Positions 52,574 through 61,854 are shown, counted from the first letter of the stretch. The stretch: DNA of 64,000 nt from Mycolicibacterium novocastrense (GCF_001570485.1 NZ_BCTA01000069.1:62001-126000), one strand, 5' to 3'. Notes: generated from the letters alone by a model not told the origin. Program-made: numbers and translations.

Positions 52574-53191
52574 TCATTTTTTCGTGATGCCACCAAGAAC
52601 GATAGCGAGATACTGACGGCCGACCTCTTCGGCCGTGAGCGGTCCGCCCGGCTGATACCAGCGGACTGAAACCCAGGTGGTGTCGCGGATGAACCGGTAC
52701 ACCAGATCGACGTCGATGTCGGGCCGGAAGTAACCCTCTTCGACGCCCTGGTTGAGCAGGTCCAGCCACATCTTGCGTTGCTCTTTGTTGCGCTGATCCA
52801 CGTAGGAGAACCGCTCCTGCCCGGACAACCGCTTGGCCTCGTCCTGATAGATGACGACCTGCGCGTGCCGGTGCTCGATCGCCTCGAACGAGGTCATGAA
52901 CAGGCCCTTGAGTCGCTCCAGCGGGTTGGGTTCGGTGTCGACGATCTCCTGGTAGCGGGTGAACAGCCAGTCGAGGAAGCCGCGCAGGACCTCGTCGACC
53001 ATCTCCTCCTTCGACGAGAAGTGGTGATACAGGCTGCCCGAGAGGATGCCTGCGGAGTCGGCGATGTCGCGCACCGTGGTCGCGCGCAGGCCCCGTTCGG
53101 CGAACATCGTCGCGGCGAGTTCGAGTAGCTCGTCCCGACGCGTCGGGGGCTGGCTCACCGGCTGCTTCTGTGGCACCTGATCCACCGACAC
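52574..53191 (-). CDS. kstR2: TetR-family repressor KstR2
   Basis: 205 residues. N-terminal helix-turn-helix TTVRDIADSAGILSGSLYHHF (38-58) and a C-terminal ligand domain that in M. tuberculosis binds HIP-CoA. GTG start ten bases from its own operator, indicating autoregulation. It controls the HIP-degradation operons at 44.4, 53.2 and 57.3 kb. Confidence 0.95.
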   Translation of the reverse strand: MSVDQVPQKQPVSQPPTRRDELLELAATMFAERGLRATTVRDIADSAGILSGSLYHHFSSKEEMVDEVLRGFLDWLFTRYQEIVDTEPNPLERLKGLFMTSFEAIEHRHAQVVIYQDEAKRLSGQERFSYVDQRNKEQRKMWLDLLNQGVEEGYFRPDIDVDLVYRFIRDTTWVSVRWYQPGGPLTAEEVGRQYLAIVLGGITKK

Positions 53192-53200
53192 AGCGTATCA

Positions 53201-53214
53201 ACCAAGCGCTTGCT
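53201..53214. promoter_or_regulatory. KstR2 operator before kstR2-fadA6
   Basis: ACCAAGCGCTTGCT, full match to AnCAAGnnCTTGnT. It also lies 51 bases upstream of the rightward hypothetical gene at 53265. Confidence 0.87.
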
Positions 53215-53264
53215 CGGCTACTGCCGTGTGCGTTCTCAAACCCGAGGGTCGGTACACATGAGCG

Positions 53265-53777
53265 GTGACCGACGCGCCCCGCCAGCCCTCTGGATTCTGG
53301 AACCGACTGACCCGGCGCACGAAGATCCTCGTCCTCGTCGACGTCATCGTATTGGCGACATTGCTGGTAGCGGCCGTGCTGTACGTCACGGATCCATGGT
53401 CCGATTCTTCATCGGAAACCATCGCCACGTCGGACACAACCACAGCCGCGCCTCAATCGCCGTTGCGCACTCGCTACGGCCTTGCTTGGATCACGGCAGC
53501 CTGCGGCAGTCGTATGGTGTTGGAGGATTCGCCTCAGTCGCCGCTACCCCAAGCGATCGATTACGTCGCGTGCATTGCGCCCGGAACCATCGACACGATC
53601 GTCATCGGGGCGTACGACGACGAGGACACCCTCGACGGTGACCTCGCCGGGATGCGCACAGCGCACCGCCATGCCACTCATGTAGACGACAACGGCAAGC
53701 ATTGGCTCGTGGTCGTCGAGGGCGACAGCGACGTGCCCCTGGAGCCCCTGAGACGCTACGGCTTCCGCATTGGTTGA
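53265..53777 (+). CDS. Single-pass membrane protein, function unknown
   Basis: 170 residues from GTG 53265. Transmembrane helix at about 22-43 (ILVLVDVIVLATLLVAAVLYV), then a Ser/Thr-rich linker and a small outside domain with two cysteines (AACGSR, VACIAP). Divergent from kstR2. No family recognised. Confidence 0.6.
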   Translation: MTDAPRQPSGFWNRLTRRTKILVLVDVIVLATLLVAAVLYVTDPWSDSSSETIATSDTTTAAPQSPLRTRYGLAWITAACGSRMVLEDSPQSPLPQAIDYVACIAPGTIDTIVIGAYDDEDTLDGDLAGMRTAHRHATHVDDNGKHWLVVVEGDSDVPLEPLRRYGFRIG

Positions 53778-53814
53778 CCCGGAATCTGTGCGCGGAACCC
53801 TCGTGGCATCCGCT

Positions 53815-53820
53815 TAGGCT
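53815..53820 (+). promoter_or_regulatory. -10 box of the EspC-like gene
   Basis: TAGGCT six bases before the ATG at 53827, the spacing of a leaderless mycobacterial promoter. It suggests the three-gene module has its own promoter. Confidence 0.5.
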
Positions 53821-53826
53821 CGAATC

Positions 53827-54138
53827 ATGTTCGTCGATACCGAGATGCTGCGGATGGGAGCCGACTTCGCCAAAAGCGCCGGTGAGATCGTGAAACGGGG
53901 TGCAGAGGAGTTCGCGGCCACGTCGCTGCCCGCTGGGATCTTCGGTAACTTCGACGCCGCGCACGAGTTCCACAACGCCTTGGGCCGAGCGCACGAAGCA
54001 CAAGCCGCGACCATGCGTTGGCACCACGCCACCTTCGACGGTTTCGCCACCAAGGCCAGCGACGGAGCCACCACTTTCGATCAACGAGACGAGTCCGGCG
54101 CGGCGGCGGTGCGTTCGGCCGGCGAAGCCATCACCTGA
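53827..54138 (+). CDS. EspC-like (DUF2580) type VII secretion protein
   Basis: 103 residues, helical, no signal peptide. The start FVDTEMLRMGADFAKSAGEIV and the AHEFHNALGRAHEAQAATM / FATKASDGATTFDQRD segments fit the ESX EspC-like family of small secreted or targeting proteins. There is no clear YxxxD/E signal and no WxG motif. It is followed at 17 bases by a larger protein, as a partner would be. Family assignment from memory of the pattern. Confidence 0.65.
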   Translation: MFVDTEMLRMGADFAKSAGEIVKRGAEEFAATSLPAGIFGNFDAAHEFHNALGRAHEAQAATMRWHHATFDGFATKASDGATTFDQRDESGAAAVRSAGEAIT

Positions 54139-54155
54139 CTGATAAGGCCACGGCG

Positions 54156-54710
54156 ATGGTCAATCAAACTGAAGCTCTGACACGGGAGTTGGTGATATCC
54201 CGCGTACAGGAGCAGTTGATGCGGGCCGGTATGTCGTCCGAAGGTGCCGCCGCTGCAACCGACAGCATGGCGCGGGGCATCGTCCCGCAAGATCTCGCGG
54301 ACGCGGCATCTGCTGCAAACAAACCAATCGCGGGTGGGGCGAAGGCTTTTGACTATCTCGCTCAATCGCTGCCCACCGGCGAGCACTGGAAGCCCGATGT
54401 GACGACTTTCTCGCCAAGCGATGTCGAAGTGCTCAAGAAGGTCGGAGGCAACCTAGGGGTGGCAGGGAACCTCGTCGACTTCGGCGTCGGAATCTACGAA
54501 TGGCGAACGGGAACACCACTCGGCGAGGTTGCTGCCAAGACCGGTGGTGGCATGGTGGGTGCCTCAGGAATGGCTGCCGTCGGCGCATGGCTCGGGGCCC
54601 CTGCAGGTCCAGTAGGTGTTTTCGCGGGCGCGTTCATTTTGGGTTCCATCGGGTCCCTCGGCGGCGAGCAGATCGGCGAAACGATTCATCAGAAAATGGC
54701 TGGTAATTGA
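54156..54710 (+). CDS. Putative secreted effector with C-terminal glycine-zipper segment
   Basis: 184 residues. N-terminal helical part (1-95) rich in Ala and Gln; C-terminal part (about 128-176) is Gly/Ala-rich and hydrophobic (GGGMVGASGMAAVGAWLGAP, GVFAGAFILGSIGSLGG), typical of glycine-zipper membrane-inserting segments in secreted toxins. No signal peptide. Encoded between the EspC-like protein and a polytopic membrane protein. A membrane-acting effector is my inference; a structural membrane protein is possible. Confidence 0.55.
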   Translation: MVNQTEALTRELVISRVQEQLMRAGMSSEGAAAATDSMARGIVPQDLADAASAANKPIAGGAKAFDYLAQSLPTGEHWKPDVTTFSPSDVEVLKKVGGNLGVAGNLVDFGVGIYEWRTGTPLGEVAAKTGGGMVGASGMAAVGAWLGAPAGPVGVFAGAFILGSIGSLGGEQIGETIHQKMAGN

Positions 54711-55306
54711 TGAACGACTTCTTCATGTTTGTCGCTTTCGGCGGACTCGCCATCGCGATTGTCGCGGGATGGCTGCCCCTGCATATCGGGCGCATCGTCT
54801 ACTGGTCCGGCGCCGTCATAACGACTGTGTCGGTGTTCTTCATGGCCTATCCCCACGACTGGGGGCCGGGACTGATGATGTCGCTCTTCGCCGCATGTGC
54901 TATCACCGGCGTGGCATACGTCCACACCGAGTTCATCTCTATTCGCGGCAAAACCTTCTCGCTGTTCGCCGACCCGAACACGATCGACGACTACGGACTC
55001 GGATTGACCCCCTCGAAGACGTGGTGGCTGACAGTGTTGGGGGTGGCGATACTCGTTACAAGCGGTGTGTCTTATGTCGCCGACGGCGCTGCGGCCTGGC
55101 TCCCGGTTGGCATGGGCGCCATCGCCGTGTTCATCGCCGTCTCGCTCGGATACCGCGATGCGTTGGCCCGCAGGGTCATCGCCGCTGGACAGAAGATACA
55201 ACTCGGGCTCTTGACGGTGCTGACCCTCGGCGCCTTCCCAATCCTTTATCTGATCGCCTACAAGGCTGGTACACGGCGGACCGCCGACAGGCGGATCACC
55301 GGCTAG
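54710..55306 (+). CDS. Six-helix membrane protein, possible immunity partner
   Basis: 198 residues from ATG 54710, sharing one base with the upstream stop (TGATG). Six hydrophobic helices (near 5-22, 28-48, 54-74, 103-120, 125-145, 165-185). No family recognised. Tight coupling to the glycine-zipper protein suggests a protective or assembly role. Its stop overlaps the convergent ipdF stop. Confidence 0.6.
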   Translation: MNDFFMFVAFGGLAIAIVAGWLPLHIGRIVYWSGAVITTVSVFFMAYPHDWGPGLMMSLFAACAITGVAYVHTEFISIRGKTFSLFADPNTIDDYGLGLTPSKTWWLTVLGVAILVTSGVSYVADGAAAWLPVGMGAIAVFIAVSLGYRDALARRVIAAGQKIQLGLLTVLTLGAFPILYLIAYKAGTRRTADRRITG

Positions 55307-56091
55307 GCCCGCTGGCTCGACACCGAAATCACTTCTCCAGTCAGGTAACTCGAGTAGTCGCTGGCCAGGAACGCGATGGTGGCGGCGACCTCCCACGGTT
55401 CGGCGGCGCGTCCGAACGCCTCCCCCTCCGACAACCGATCGAGCAGGTCTGCCGAGCTGGTTTTCTCCAGGAACTTATGCCGCGCGATGCTCGGCGAGAC
55501 AGCATTGATGCGCACGCCGTACTCGACGGCCTCGATCGCACTGCACCGGGTCAGCGCCATCACGCCGGCCTTGGCCGCGGCGTAATGCGATTGTGAATGC
55601 TGTGCGCGCCAACCCAATACGCTGGCGTTGTTCACGATCACGCCGCCGTGGTCGGCTTCGCGGAAGTACCGCAGCGCCGCCCGCGTCGCGCGCATCACCG
55701 ACGTGAGCGTGACATTGAGGACGCGATCCCATTCTTCGTCCGTCATGTCGACGACGGGTGTCTGCCCGCCGAGGCCGGCATTGTTGACCAACACGTCGAG
55801 CCGACCCATCCGCGCCGTCGTCGAGGCGACCAGCGCATCCACCTGCGCGGTGGAGGTGACGTCGCAGACGACACTTTCGACCCGCCCCAACCCGAGTTCG
55901 AGCAACTGATCGCGAGCCTCGCCGAGCCGCCGCTCATGATGGTCGGAGACGACCACGTCGGCACCCTCGAGCAGCGCCCGGCGCGCCACCGCGGACCCGA
56001 TTCCGGTGCCCGCGGCGGCCGTCACGACGACGACCTTGCCGGTCAGCAGGCCGTGTCCCTCAATCTCTTTCGGGGCTTCTGACAGGTTCAC
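55303..56091 (-). CDS. ipdF: Short-chain dehydrogenase IpdF
   Basis: 262 residues. Oxidises the 5-hydroxy group of the indanone CoA ester in the HIP pathway. Cofactor motif TAAAGTGIGSAVA, NNAGLGG, catalytic HYAAAKAG. GTG start overlaps the fadE30 stop (GTGA), so it belongs to the leftward KstR2 operon. Confidence 0.93.
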   Translation of the reverse strand: MNLSEAPKEIEGHGLLTGKVVVVTAAAGTGIGSAVARRALLEGADVVVSDHHERRLGEARDQLLELGLGRVESVVCDVTSTAQVDALVASTTARMGRLDVLVNNAGLGGQTPVVDMTDEEWDRVLNVTLTSVMRATRAALRYFREADHGGVIVNNASVLGWRAQHSQSHYAAAKAGVMALTRCSAIEAVEYGVRINAVSPSIARHKFLEKTSSADLLDRLSEGEAFGRAAEPWEVAATIAFLASDYSSYLTGEVISVSSQRA

Positions 56092-57239
56092 GAAGGCCTG
56101 ACCTCTCGGGGTAGGCCGAGCACCCGCTCGGCGATGATGTTGCGCTGCACCTCGTTGGACCCGCCGTAGATCGTGTCAGCGCGCGAGAACAGGTACAGCC
56201 GTTGCCATTCGTCGAAGTCGCCGTCGGTCAGCGTCAGACCTTCACGACCGAGCACGTCCATCGCGATCTCGCCGAGTTCGCGATGCCAGTTGGCCCACAA
56301 CAACTTCGACACATTATCTTGACCCGCTTGTTCCACGTCCATCGTCGCCAGCGCATACGAGCGCATCGTCCGTAGTCCCACCCAGGACCGGGTCAACCTC
56401 TCGCGGATCAGTGGATCGTCCGCCGCGCCAGTTCGTTTCGCCAACTCCGCGACACCGGACAGCTCACGTGCGTACTCGATCTGCTGGCCCAGCGTCGACA
56501 CGCCGCGCTCGAAGGTCAGCGTGCCCATCGCCACGCGCCAGCCGTCGCCCGGTTCACCGACCACCAGGGACGCGTCTGTGCGGGCGTCGTCGAAGAAGAC
56601 CTCGTTGAACTCCGAGTCACCGGTCAGCTGGACGATGGGCCGGATCTCCACACCCGGCTGATCCAGCGGCACCAGCAGGTACGACAGGCCCGCGTGTCGT
56701 TTGGAGCCCTTCTCGGTGCGGGCGACGACGAAGCACCACTGCGCCCAGTGCGCAAGCGATGTCCACACCTTCTGCCCGTTGACCACCCACTGGTCGCCGT
56801 CGAGTTCGGCGGTGGTCGACACGTTGGCGAGGTCGCTGCCGGCACCCGGCTCGGAATAGCCCTGACACCACAGCTCGGTGACGTCGAGGATCTTCGGCAG
56901 GAATCGCTTCTGCTGTTCGGGGGTGCCGTACGCGATCAACGTCGGCCCGAGCAACTCCTCACCGAAGTGGTTGACCTTCGCAGGAGCGTTCGCGATCGCG
57001 TACTCCTCGTAGAACGCCACCCGGTGCGCAACCGACAGCCCGCGACCGCCGTGCTCTTCTGGCCACCCCAGACACGTCAATCCGGCCGCCGCCAGGTGCT
57101 GGTTCCACGCTCGGCGTTCCTCGAAAGCCTCGTGCTCCCGGCCCGGCCCGCCGAGGCCCTTGAGTGCGGCGTACTCCCCGACCAGGTTGTCGGCGAGCCA
57201 GTCGCGGACCTCGGCCCGGAACTCCTCGACCTCAATCAC
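56088..57239 (-). CDS. fadE30: Acyl-CoA dehydrogenase FadE30
   Basis: 383 residues. Dehydrogenates the propionyl side chain of the HIP-derived CoA ester. Typical segments: GYSEPGAGSDLANV, VVNGQKVWTSLAHWAQ and the C-terminal ADTIYGGSNEVQRNIIAERV. GTG start 17 bases from the KstR2 operator, divergent from fadD3. Confidence 0.93.
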   Translation of the reverse strand: MIEVEEFRAEVRDWLADNLVGEYAALKGLGGPGREHEAFEERRAWNQHLAAAGLTCLGWPEEHGGRGLSVAHRVAFYEEYAIANAPAKVNHFGEELLGPTLIAYGTPEQQKRFLPKILDVTELWCQGYSEPGAGSDLANVSTTAELDGDQWVVNGQKVWTSLAHWAQWCFVVARTEKGSKRHAGLSYLLVPLDQPGVEIRPIVQLTGDSEFNEVFFDDARTDASLVVGEPGDGWRVAMGTLTFERGVSTLGQQIEYARELSGVAELAKRTGAADDPLIRERLTRSWVGLRTMRSYALATMDVEQAGQDNVSKLLWANWHRELGEIAMDVLGREGLTLTDGDFDEWQRLYLFSRADTIYGGSNEVQRNIIAERVLGLPREVRPS

Positions 57240-57255
57240 CCTTGTAGGCTAACCT

Positions 57256-57269
57256 ACCAAGCACTTGCT
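57256..57269. promoter_or_regulatory. KstR2 operator between fadE30 and fadD3
   Basis: ACCAAGCACTTGCT, full match to AnCAAGnnCTTGnT, shared by two divergent HIP-pathway operons. Confidence 0.88.
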
Positions 57270-57286
57270 TTGTTAGAGGAGCAGCG

Positions 57287-58831
57287 ATGAGTTCGGATCC
57301 AAGGACCATTCCCCAGGTCTTGGACCGTATTGCCGACCGGTTTTCCGACCACAATGCACTGGTCACGGAACATCGCACCGTCACGTTCGCCCAGCTACGC
57401 GACGAGGTCCGCAGAGCGGCCGCGGCCATGATCGACCACGGCATCAACCCCGGTGACCGCGTCGCGATCTGGTCCCCCAACACCTGGCACTGGGTGGTCG
57501 CCTGCCTGGCCACCCACTACGCGGGCGGCGTCGTCGTCCCTCTCAACACCCGCTACACCGACAGCGAGGCCACCGACATCCTCTCGCGCACGGGCGCCCC
57601 GTTGCTGTTCGCATCGGGTGAGTTCCTCGGTGCCGACAAGGCCGCCTCCATCGACCGCTCCGCACTGCCGCAGCTACGCCACGTGGTCCGGGTGCCGGTC
57701 GACAAGGACGACGGCACCTGGGACGAGTTCGTCGCGCGGGGCACCGACCTGGACGCCGTGGATGCGCGCGCCGACGCGGTGCAATCCGACGACGTGTCCG
57801 ACATCTTGTTCACCTCCGGAACCACCGGCCGCAGCAAGGGCGTGCTGTGTGCACACCGCCAGTCGCTCGACGCACCGGCGGCGTGGGCCGAGTGCGGCCG
57901 GCTGGCAAGCGATGACCGCTACCTGTGCATCAACCCGTTCTTCCACAACTTCGGCTACAAAGCGGGAATCCTTGCCTGCCTGCAGACCGGCGCCACGCTG
58001 ATTCCCCAGTTGACGTTCGACCCCGAGAAGACGATGTCGGCCGTTCAGGAACACCGAATCACCGTGCTGCCGGGGCCGCCGACGATCTACCAGACGCTGC
58101 TCGACCATCCCAAGCGCGCCGATTACGACCTGACGTCGCTGCGGTTCGCCGTCACCGGCGCGGCGACCATCCCGGTCGTGCTGATCGAGCGGATGCAAAC
58201 CGAACTCGACATCGACATCGTGCTGACCGCCTACGGCCTCACCGAGGCGAGCGGTTTCGGGACGATGTGCCGTCCCGACGACGACGCTGTCACCGTGGCC
58301 ACCACGTCGGGCCGGCCGATCGCGGATTTCGAACTGCGCATTGACAACCCCGGCGAGGACGACGCCGGCGAGGTGTTGCTGCGGGGACCGAACGTGATGC
58401 TGGGCTACCTCGACGACCCCGAAGCCACCGCGGCGGCCATCGATTCCGACGGTTGGCTGCACACCGGTGATGTCGGCACCGTCGACGAGAACGGCAACCT
58501 GCGCATCACCGACCGCCTCAAGGACATGTACATCTGCGGCGGGTTCAACGTCTACCCCGCCGAGATCGAGCAGATGCTGGCGCGGCTCGACGGGGTGGCC
58601 GAAGCCGCGGTGATCGGCGTGCCCGACGACCGGCTCGGTGAGGTCGGCAAGGCCTACGTCGTGGCCAAGCCCGGCGCCCAACTCGACGAGGACGCCGTAA
58701 TCGCCTACACCCGGCAGCATCTGGCGAACTTCAAAGCTCCCCGCTCGGTCGAGTTTCTCGATGCGCTGCCGCGAAACCCCGGGGGCAAGGTAGTCAAACC
58801 GCTGCTGCGTGAGAGGGCTGGATCTTCCTGA
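57287..58831 (+). CDS. fadD3: HIP-CoA ligase FadD3
   Basis: 514 residues. Activates 3aalpha-H-4alpha(3'-propanoate)-7abeta-methylhexahydro-1,5-indanedione to its CoA ester, the entry step of ring-C/D degradation. AMP-binding FTSGTTGRSKG (175-185), YGLTEASGFG, and the C-terminal catalytic Lys region RNPGGKVVKPLLRE. ATG with AGAGGAG upstream. Confidence 0.94.
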   Translation: MSSDPRTIPQVLDRIADRFSDHNALVTEHRTVTFAQLRDEVRRAAAAMIDHGINPGDRVAIWSPNTWHWVVACLATHYAGGVVVPLNTRYTDSEATDILSRTGAPLLFASGEFLGADKAASIDRSALPQLRHVVRVPVDKDDGTWDEFVARGTDLDAVDARADAVQSDDVSDILFTSGTTGRSKGVLCAHRQSLDAPAAWAECGRLASDDRYLCINPFFHNFGYKAGILACLQTGATLIPQLTFDPEKTMSAVQEHRITVLPGPPTIYQTLLDHPKRADYDLTSLRFAVTGAATIPVVLIERMQTELDIDIVLTAYGLTEASGFGTMCRPDDDAVTVATTSGRPIADFELRIDNPGEDDAGEVLLRGPNVMLGYLDDPEATAAAIDSDGWLHTGDVGTVDENGNLRITDRLKDMYICGGFNVYPAEIEQMLARLDGVAEAAVIGVPDDRLGEVGKAYVVAKPGAQLDEDAVIAYTRQHLANFKAPRSVEFLDALPRNPGGKVVKPLLRERAGSS

Positions 58832-59955
58832 TGGACCTGAATTTCGACGACGCGACCCTCGAGTTCCAGGCCGAGGTGCGCGAGTTCCTGGCCAAGAACA
58901 GAGACAAGTTCCCCACGAAGTCCTACGACACCGCAGAGGGTTTCGAACAGCACAGGCGTTGGGACAAGGTGCTCTACGACGCCGGGCTGTCCGTGATCAC
59001 GTGGCCGGAGAAGTACGGCGGCCGCGACGCGAGCCTGCTGCAGTGGGTGGTGTACGAGGAGGAGTACTTCCGTGCCGGTGCCCCCGGCCGCGCCAGCGCC
59101 AACGGCACGTCGATGCTGGCGCCGACTCTGTTCGCCCACGGCACCGAGGAGCAACTCGACCGCGTTCTGCCGAAAATGGCCAGCGGCGAGGAGATCTGGG
59201 CGCAAGCCTGGTCGGAGCCCGAGTCGGGCAGTGACCTGGCGTCGCTTCGGTCGACGGCCACCAGGACCGACGGCGGCTGGCTGCTCAACGGGCAGAAGAT
59301 CTGGAGTTCCCGCGCGCCGTTCGGGGAGCGCGCCTTTGGGCTGTTCCGTTCCGACCCCGAAGCCGAACGCCATCGCGGCCTGACGTACTTCATGTTCGAC
59401 CTCAAGGCCGACGGCGTCACGGTCCGACCCATCGCGCAACTCGGCGGTGACACCGGTTTCGGTGAGATCTTCCTCGACGACGTGTTCGTGCCCGACAACG
59501 ACGTCATCGGCGACGTACACGAGGGCTGGCGCGCAGCGATGAGCACATCGAGCAATGAGCGCGGTATGTCACTGCGAAGCCCGGCCCGCTTCCTGGCCCC
59601 CGCTGAACGGCTTGTGGCGCAGTGGAAAGAGAACCCGGACCCGGCCTATGCCGAGCGGGTGGCCGACGCGTGGATCAAGGCGCAGGCCTACCGGCTGCAC
59701 ACGTTCGGCACGGTGACGCGCGTTGCCGCGGGCGGTGAACTGGGTGCCGAGTCCAGTGTGACCAAGGTGTTCTGGTCGGACCTCGACGTTGCCATCCACC
59801 AGACCGCGCTGGATATGCGCGGTCCCGACGCCGAGCTCGCCGACGGCTGGACCGAGGGGTTGTTGTTCTCGCTCGGCGGACCGATCTACGCGGGAACCAA
59901 CGAGATTCAGCGCAACATCATCGCCGAGCGCCTGCTGGGCCTGCCGCGAAAGTAA
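58831..59955 (+). CDS. fadE31: Acyl-CoA dehydrogenase FadE31
   Basis: 374 residues; full-length dehydrogenase pattern with AWSEPESGSDLASLRS, LNGQKIWSSRAPFGERA and YAGTNEIQRNIIAERLLG. Starts at the last base of the fadD3 stop. With FadE32 and FadE33 it belongs to the late HIP pathway; the exact substrate is not certain. Confidence 0.91.
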   Translation: MDLNFDDATLEFQAEVREFLAKNRDKFPTKSYDTAEGFEQHRRWDKVLYDAGLSVITWPEKYGGRDASLLQWVVYEEEYFRAGAPGRASANGTSMLAPTLFAHGTEEQLDRVLPKMASGEEIWAQAWSEPESGSDLASLRSTATRTDGGWLLNGQKIWSSRAPFGERAFGLFRSDPEAERHRGLTYFMFDLKADGVTVRPIAQLGGDTGFGEIFLDDVFVPDNDVIGDVHEGWRAAMSTSSNERGMSLRSPARFLAPAERLVAQWKENPDPAYAERVADAWIKAQAYRLHTFGTVTRVAAGGELGAESSVTKVFWSDLDVAIHQTALDMRGPDAELADGWTEGLLFSLGGPIYAGTNEIQRNIIAERLLGLPRK

Positions 59956-59959
59956 CCAC

Positions 59960-60916
59960 ATGAACTTCGAATTGGACCAACAGCAGCGCGATTTCGCCGC
60001 CAGCATCGACGCCGCGCTCGGCGCCGCCGACCTGCCCGGTGCGGTTCGGGCCTGGGCCGCCGGGGACACGTCGCCGGGCCGCAAGGTGTGGGCGCAGCTG
60101 ACCGATCTCGGCGTCACGGCGCTCCTCGTGCCGGAGAAGTACGACGGCATCGAGGCTCATCCGGTCGACCTGGTGGTCGCCGCCGAGCGGCTCGGCCGGT
60201 GGTGCGTTCCCGGCCCGGTGGCCGAATCCATTGCGGTCGCGCCGATTCTGCTCGCCGACGACGAGCGTTGTGCCGGCTTGGCGTCCGGTGAGCTGATCGC
60301 GACCGTCGCCCTGCCGCCACAGGTACCCAGGGCCGTCGACGCCGACACCGCGGGCCTGATCTTGGTGGCGGCGGACGGCGAGGTACGTGACGGCACCGCA
60401 GGGACCCAGCACGAATCGGTCGACCCGAGCCGAAAGCTGTTCGACGTCAACGCTTCAGGTGACGGCAGGGCGGCCGACGTGGCGCGTGCCTATGAGTTCG
60501 GTGTGCTTGCCACGGCGGCCCAACTGGTGGGCGCCGGCCAGGCGATGCTGGACATGTCGGTCGAATACGCCAAGCAGCGCAGCCAGTTCGGCAAGATCAT
60601 CGGCACCTACCAGGCGATCAAGCACAAACTCGCCGACGTGCACATCGCGGTGGAGCTGGCCCGGCCGCTGGTGTACGGCGCGGCCCTGTCGCTCGCCGAG
60701 AACTCGGCCGACACGGCGCGTGATGTGAGCGCCGCCAAGGCCGCGGCCGGCGAGGCGGCGCTGCTGGCGGCTCGCTCCGCGCTGCAGACACATGGCGCGA
60801 TCGGATTCACCCAGGAGCATGACCTGTCGTTGTGGCTGCTGCGTGCGCAGGCGCTGCGCTCGGCGTGGGGAGATCCCGCCGTCCACCGTCGGCGCGTACT
60901 GGAGGCCCTCTCATGA
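59960..60916 (+). CDS. fadE32: Acyl-CoA dehydrogenase subunit FadE32
   Basis: 318 residues, shorter type with a reduced middle domain. Family segments YAKQRSQFGKIIGTYQAIKHK and LQTHGAIGFTQEHDLSLWLLRA. These split dehydrogenases usually form heteromers, here probably with FadE31 or FadE33. ATG four bases after fadE31; ATGA overlap with fadE33. Confidence 0.91.
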   Translation: MNFELDQQQRDFAASIDAALGAADLPGAVRAWAAGDTSPGRKVWAQLTDLGVTALLVPEKYDGIEAHPVDLVVAAERLGRWCVPGPVAESIAVAPILLADDERCAGLASGELIATVALPPQVPRAVDADTAGLILVAADGEVRDGTAGTQHESVDPSRKLFDVNASGDGRAADVARAYEFGVLATAAQLVGAGQAMLDMSVEYAKQRSQFGKIIGTYQAIKHKLADVHIAVELARPLVYGAALSLAENSADTARDVSAAKAAAGEAALLAARSALQTHGAIGFTQEHDLSLWLLRAQALRSAWGDPAVHRRRVLEALS

Positions 60917-61854
60917 GTGAAGAACGCCAATTGCTGCGCGAGACCGTCGCTGCTCTGGTCGACAAGCACGCCTCACCCGCTGCGGTACGTGCGGCGATGG
61001 AATCCGAACGGGGATACGACGAATCGTTGTGGACGCTGCTGTGCGAGCAGGTCGGCGCGGCAGCGCTGGTGGTGCCCGAGGAGCTGGGCGGCGCGGGCGG
61101 TGAGCTCGCGGATGCGGCGGTCGTGCTCGAGGAACTCGGCAAGGCGCTGGTTCCGACTCCGTTGTTGGGAACCACTCTCGCGGAGTTGGCATTGCTGGCC
61201 GCAGATGAGCCGGACACCGAAGCGCTCGAGGGTATGGCCGAGGGGACCCGGGTCGGCACGGTGGTCTTCGACCCCGACTATGTGATCAACGGCGACATCG
61301 CCGACGTGGTGGTCGGTGCGGACGGTGACCGGTTGACCCGGTGGACCGAGTTCACCGCGACACGACTGGACGCGATGGACCTGACCCGCCGGCTGGCCGG
61401 CCTCGAGGTTCAACAGAGCACCGATATCGCCGCGGACCCGGGACTGGCCGACACCGCCGCGCTGCTGCTGGCCGCCGAGCAGATCGGTGCCGCATCGCGT
61501 TGCCTCGATCTCACGGTGCAGTACACCAAGGACCGGGTGCAGTTCGGCAGGCCCATCGGCAGTTTCCAAGCACTCAAGCACCGGATGGCCGACCTGTACG
61601 TCGCGGTTCAGTCCGCGCGTGCGGTGGTCGACGAGGCGATCGCCGCGCCGTCACCGACCTCGGCCGCCCTGGCCCGGTTCTCGGCGAGCGAGGCATTCAC
61701 CAAGGTTGCCGCCGAAGCCGTGCAGATGCACGGCGGTATCGCGATCACCTGGGAGCACGACATCCAGCTCTATTTCAAGCGCGCACACGGCAGTGCACAG
61801 TTGCTCGGGCCGCCGCGCGATCACCTGCGCCGCCTCGAATCCGAGGTGTTCTAG
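60913..61854 (+). CDS. fadE33: Acyl-CoA dehydrogenase subunit FadE33
   Basis: 313 residues, same short type as FadE32 with TKDRVQFGRPIGSFQALKHR and VQMHGGIAITWEHDIQLYFK. Coupled to fadE32 by ATGA. It ends the fadD3 operon; the next gene has its own promoter-like sequence. Confidence 0.91.
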   Translation: MSEERQLLRETVAALVDKHASPAAVRAAMESERGYDESLWTLLCEQVGAAALVVPEELGGAGGELADAAVVLEELGKALVPTPLLGTTLAELALLAADEPDTEALEGMAEGTRVGTVVFDPDYVINGDIADVVVGADGDRLTRWTEFTATRLDAMDLTRRLAGLEVQQSTDIAADPGLADTAALLLAAEQIGAASRCLDLTVQYTKDRVQFGRPIGSFQALKHRMADLYVAVQSARAVVDEAIAAPSPTSAALARFSASEAFTKVAAEAVQMHGGIAITWEHDIQLYFKRAHGSAQLLGPPRDHLRRLESEVF

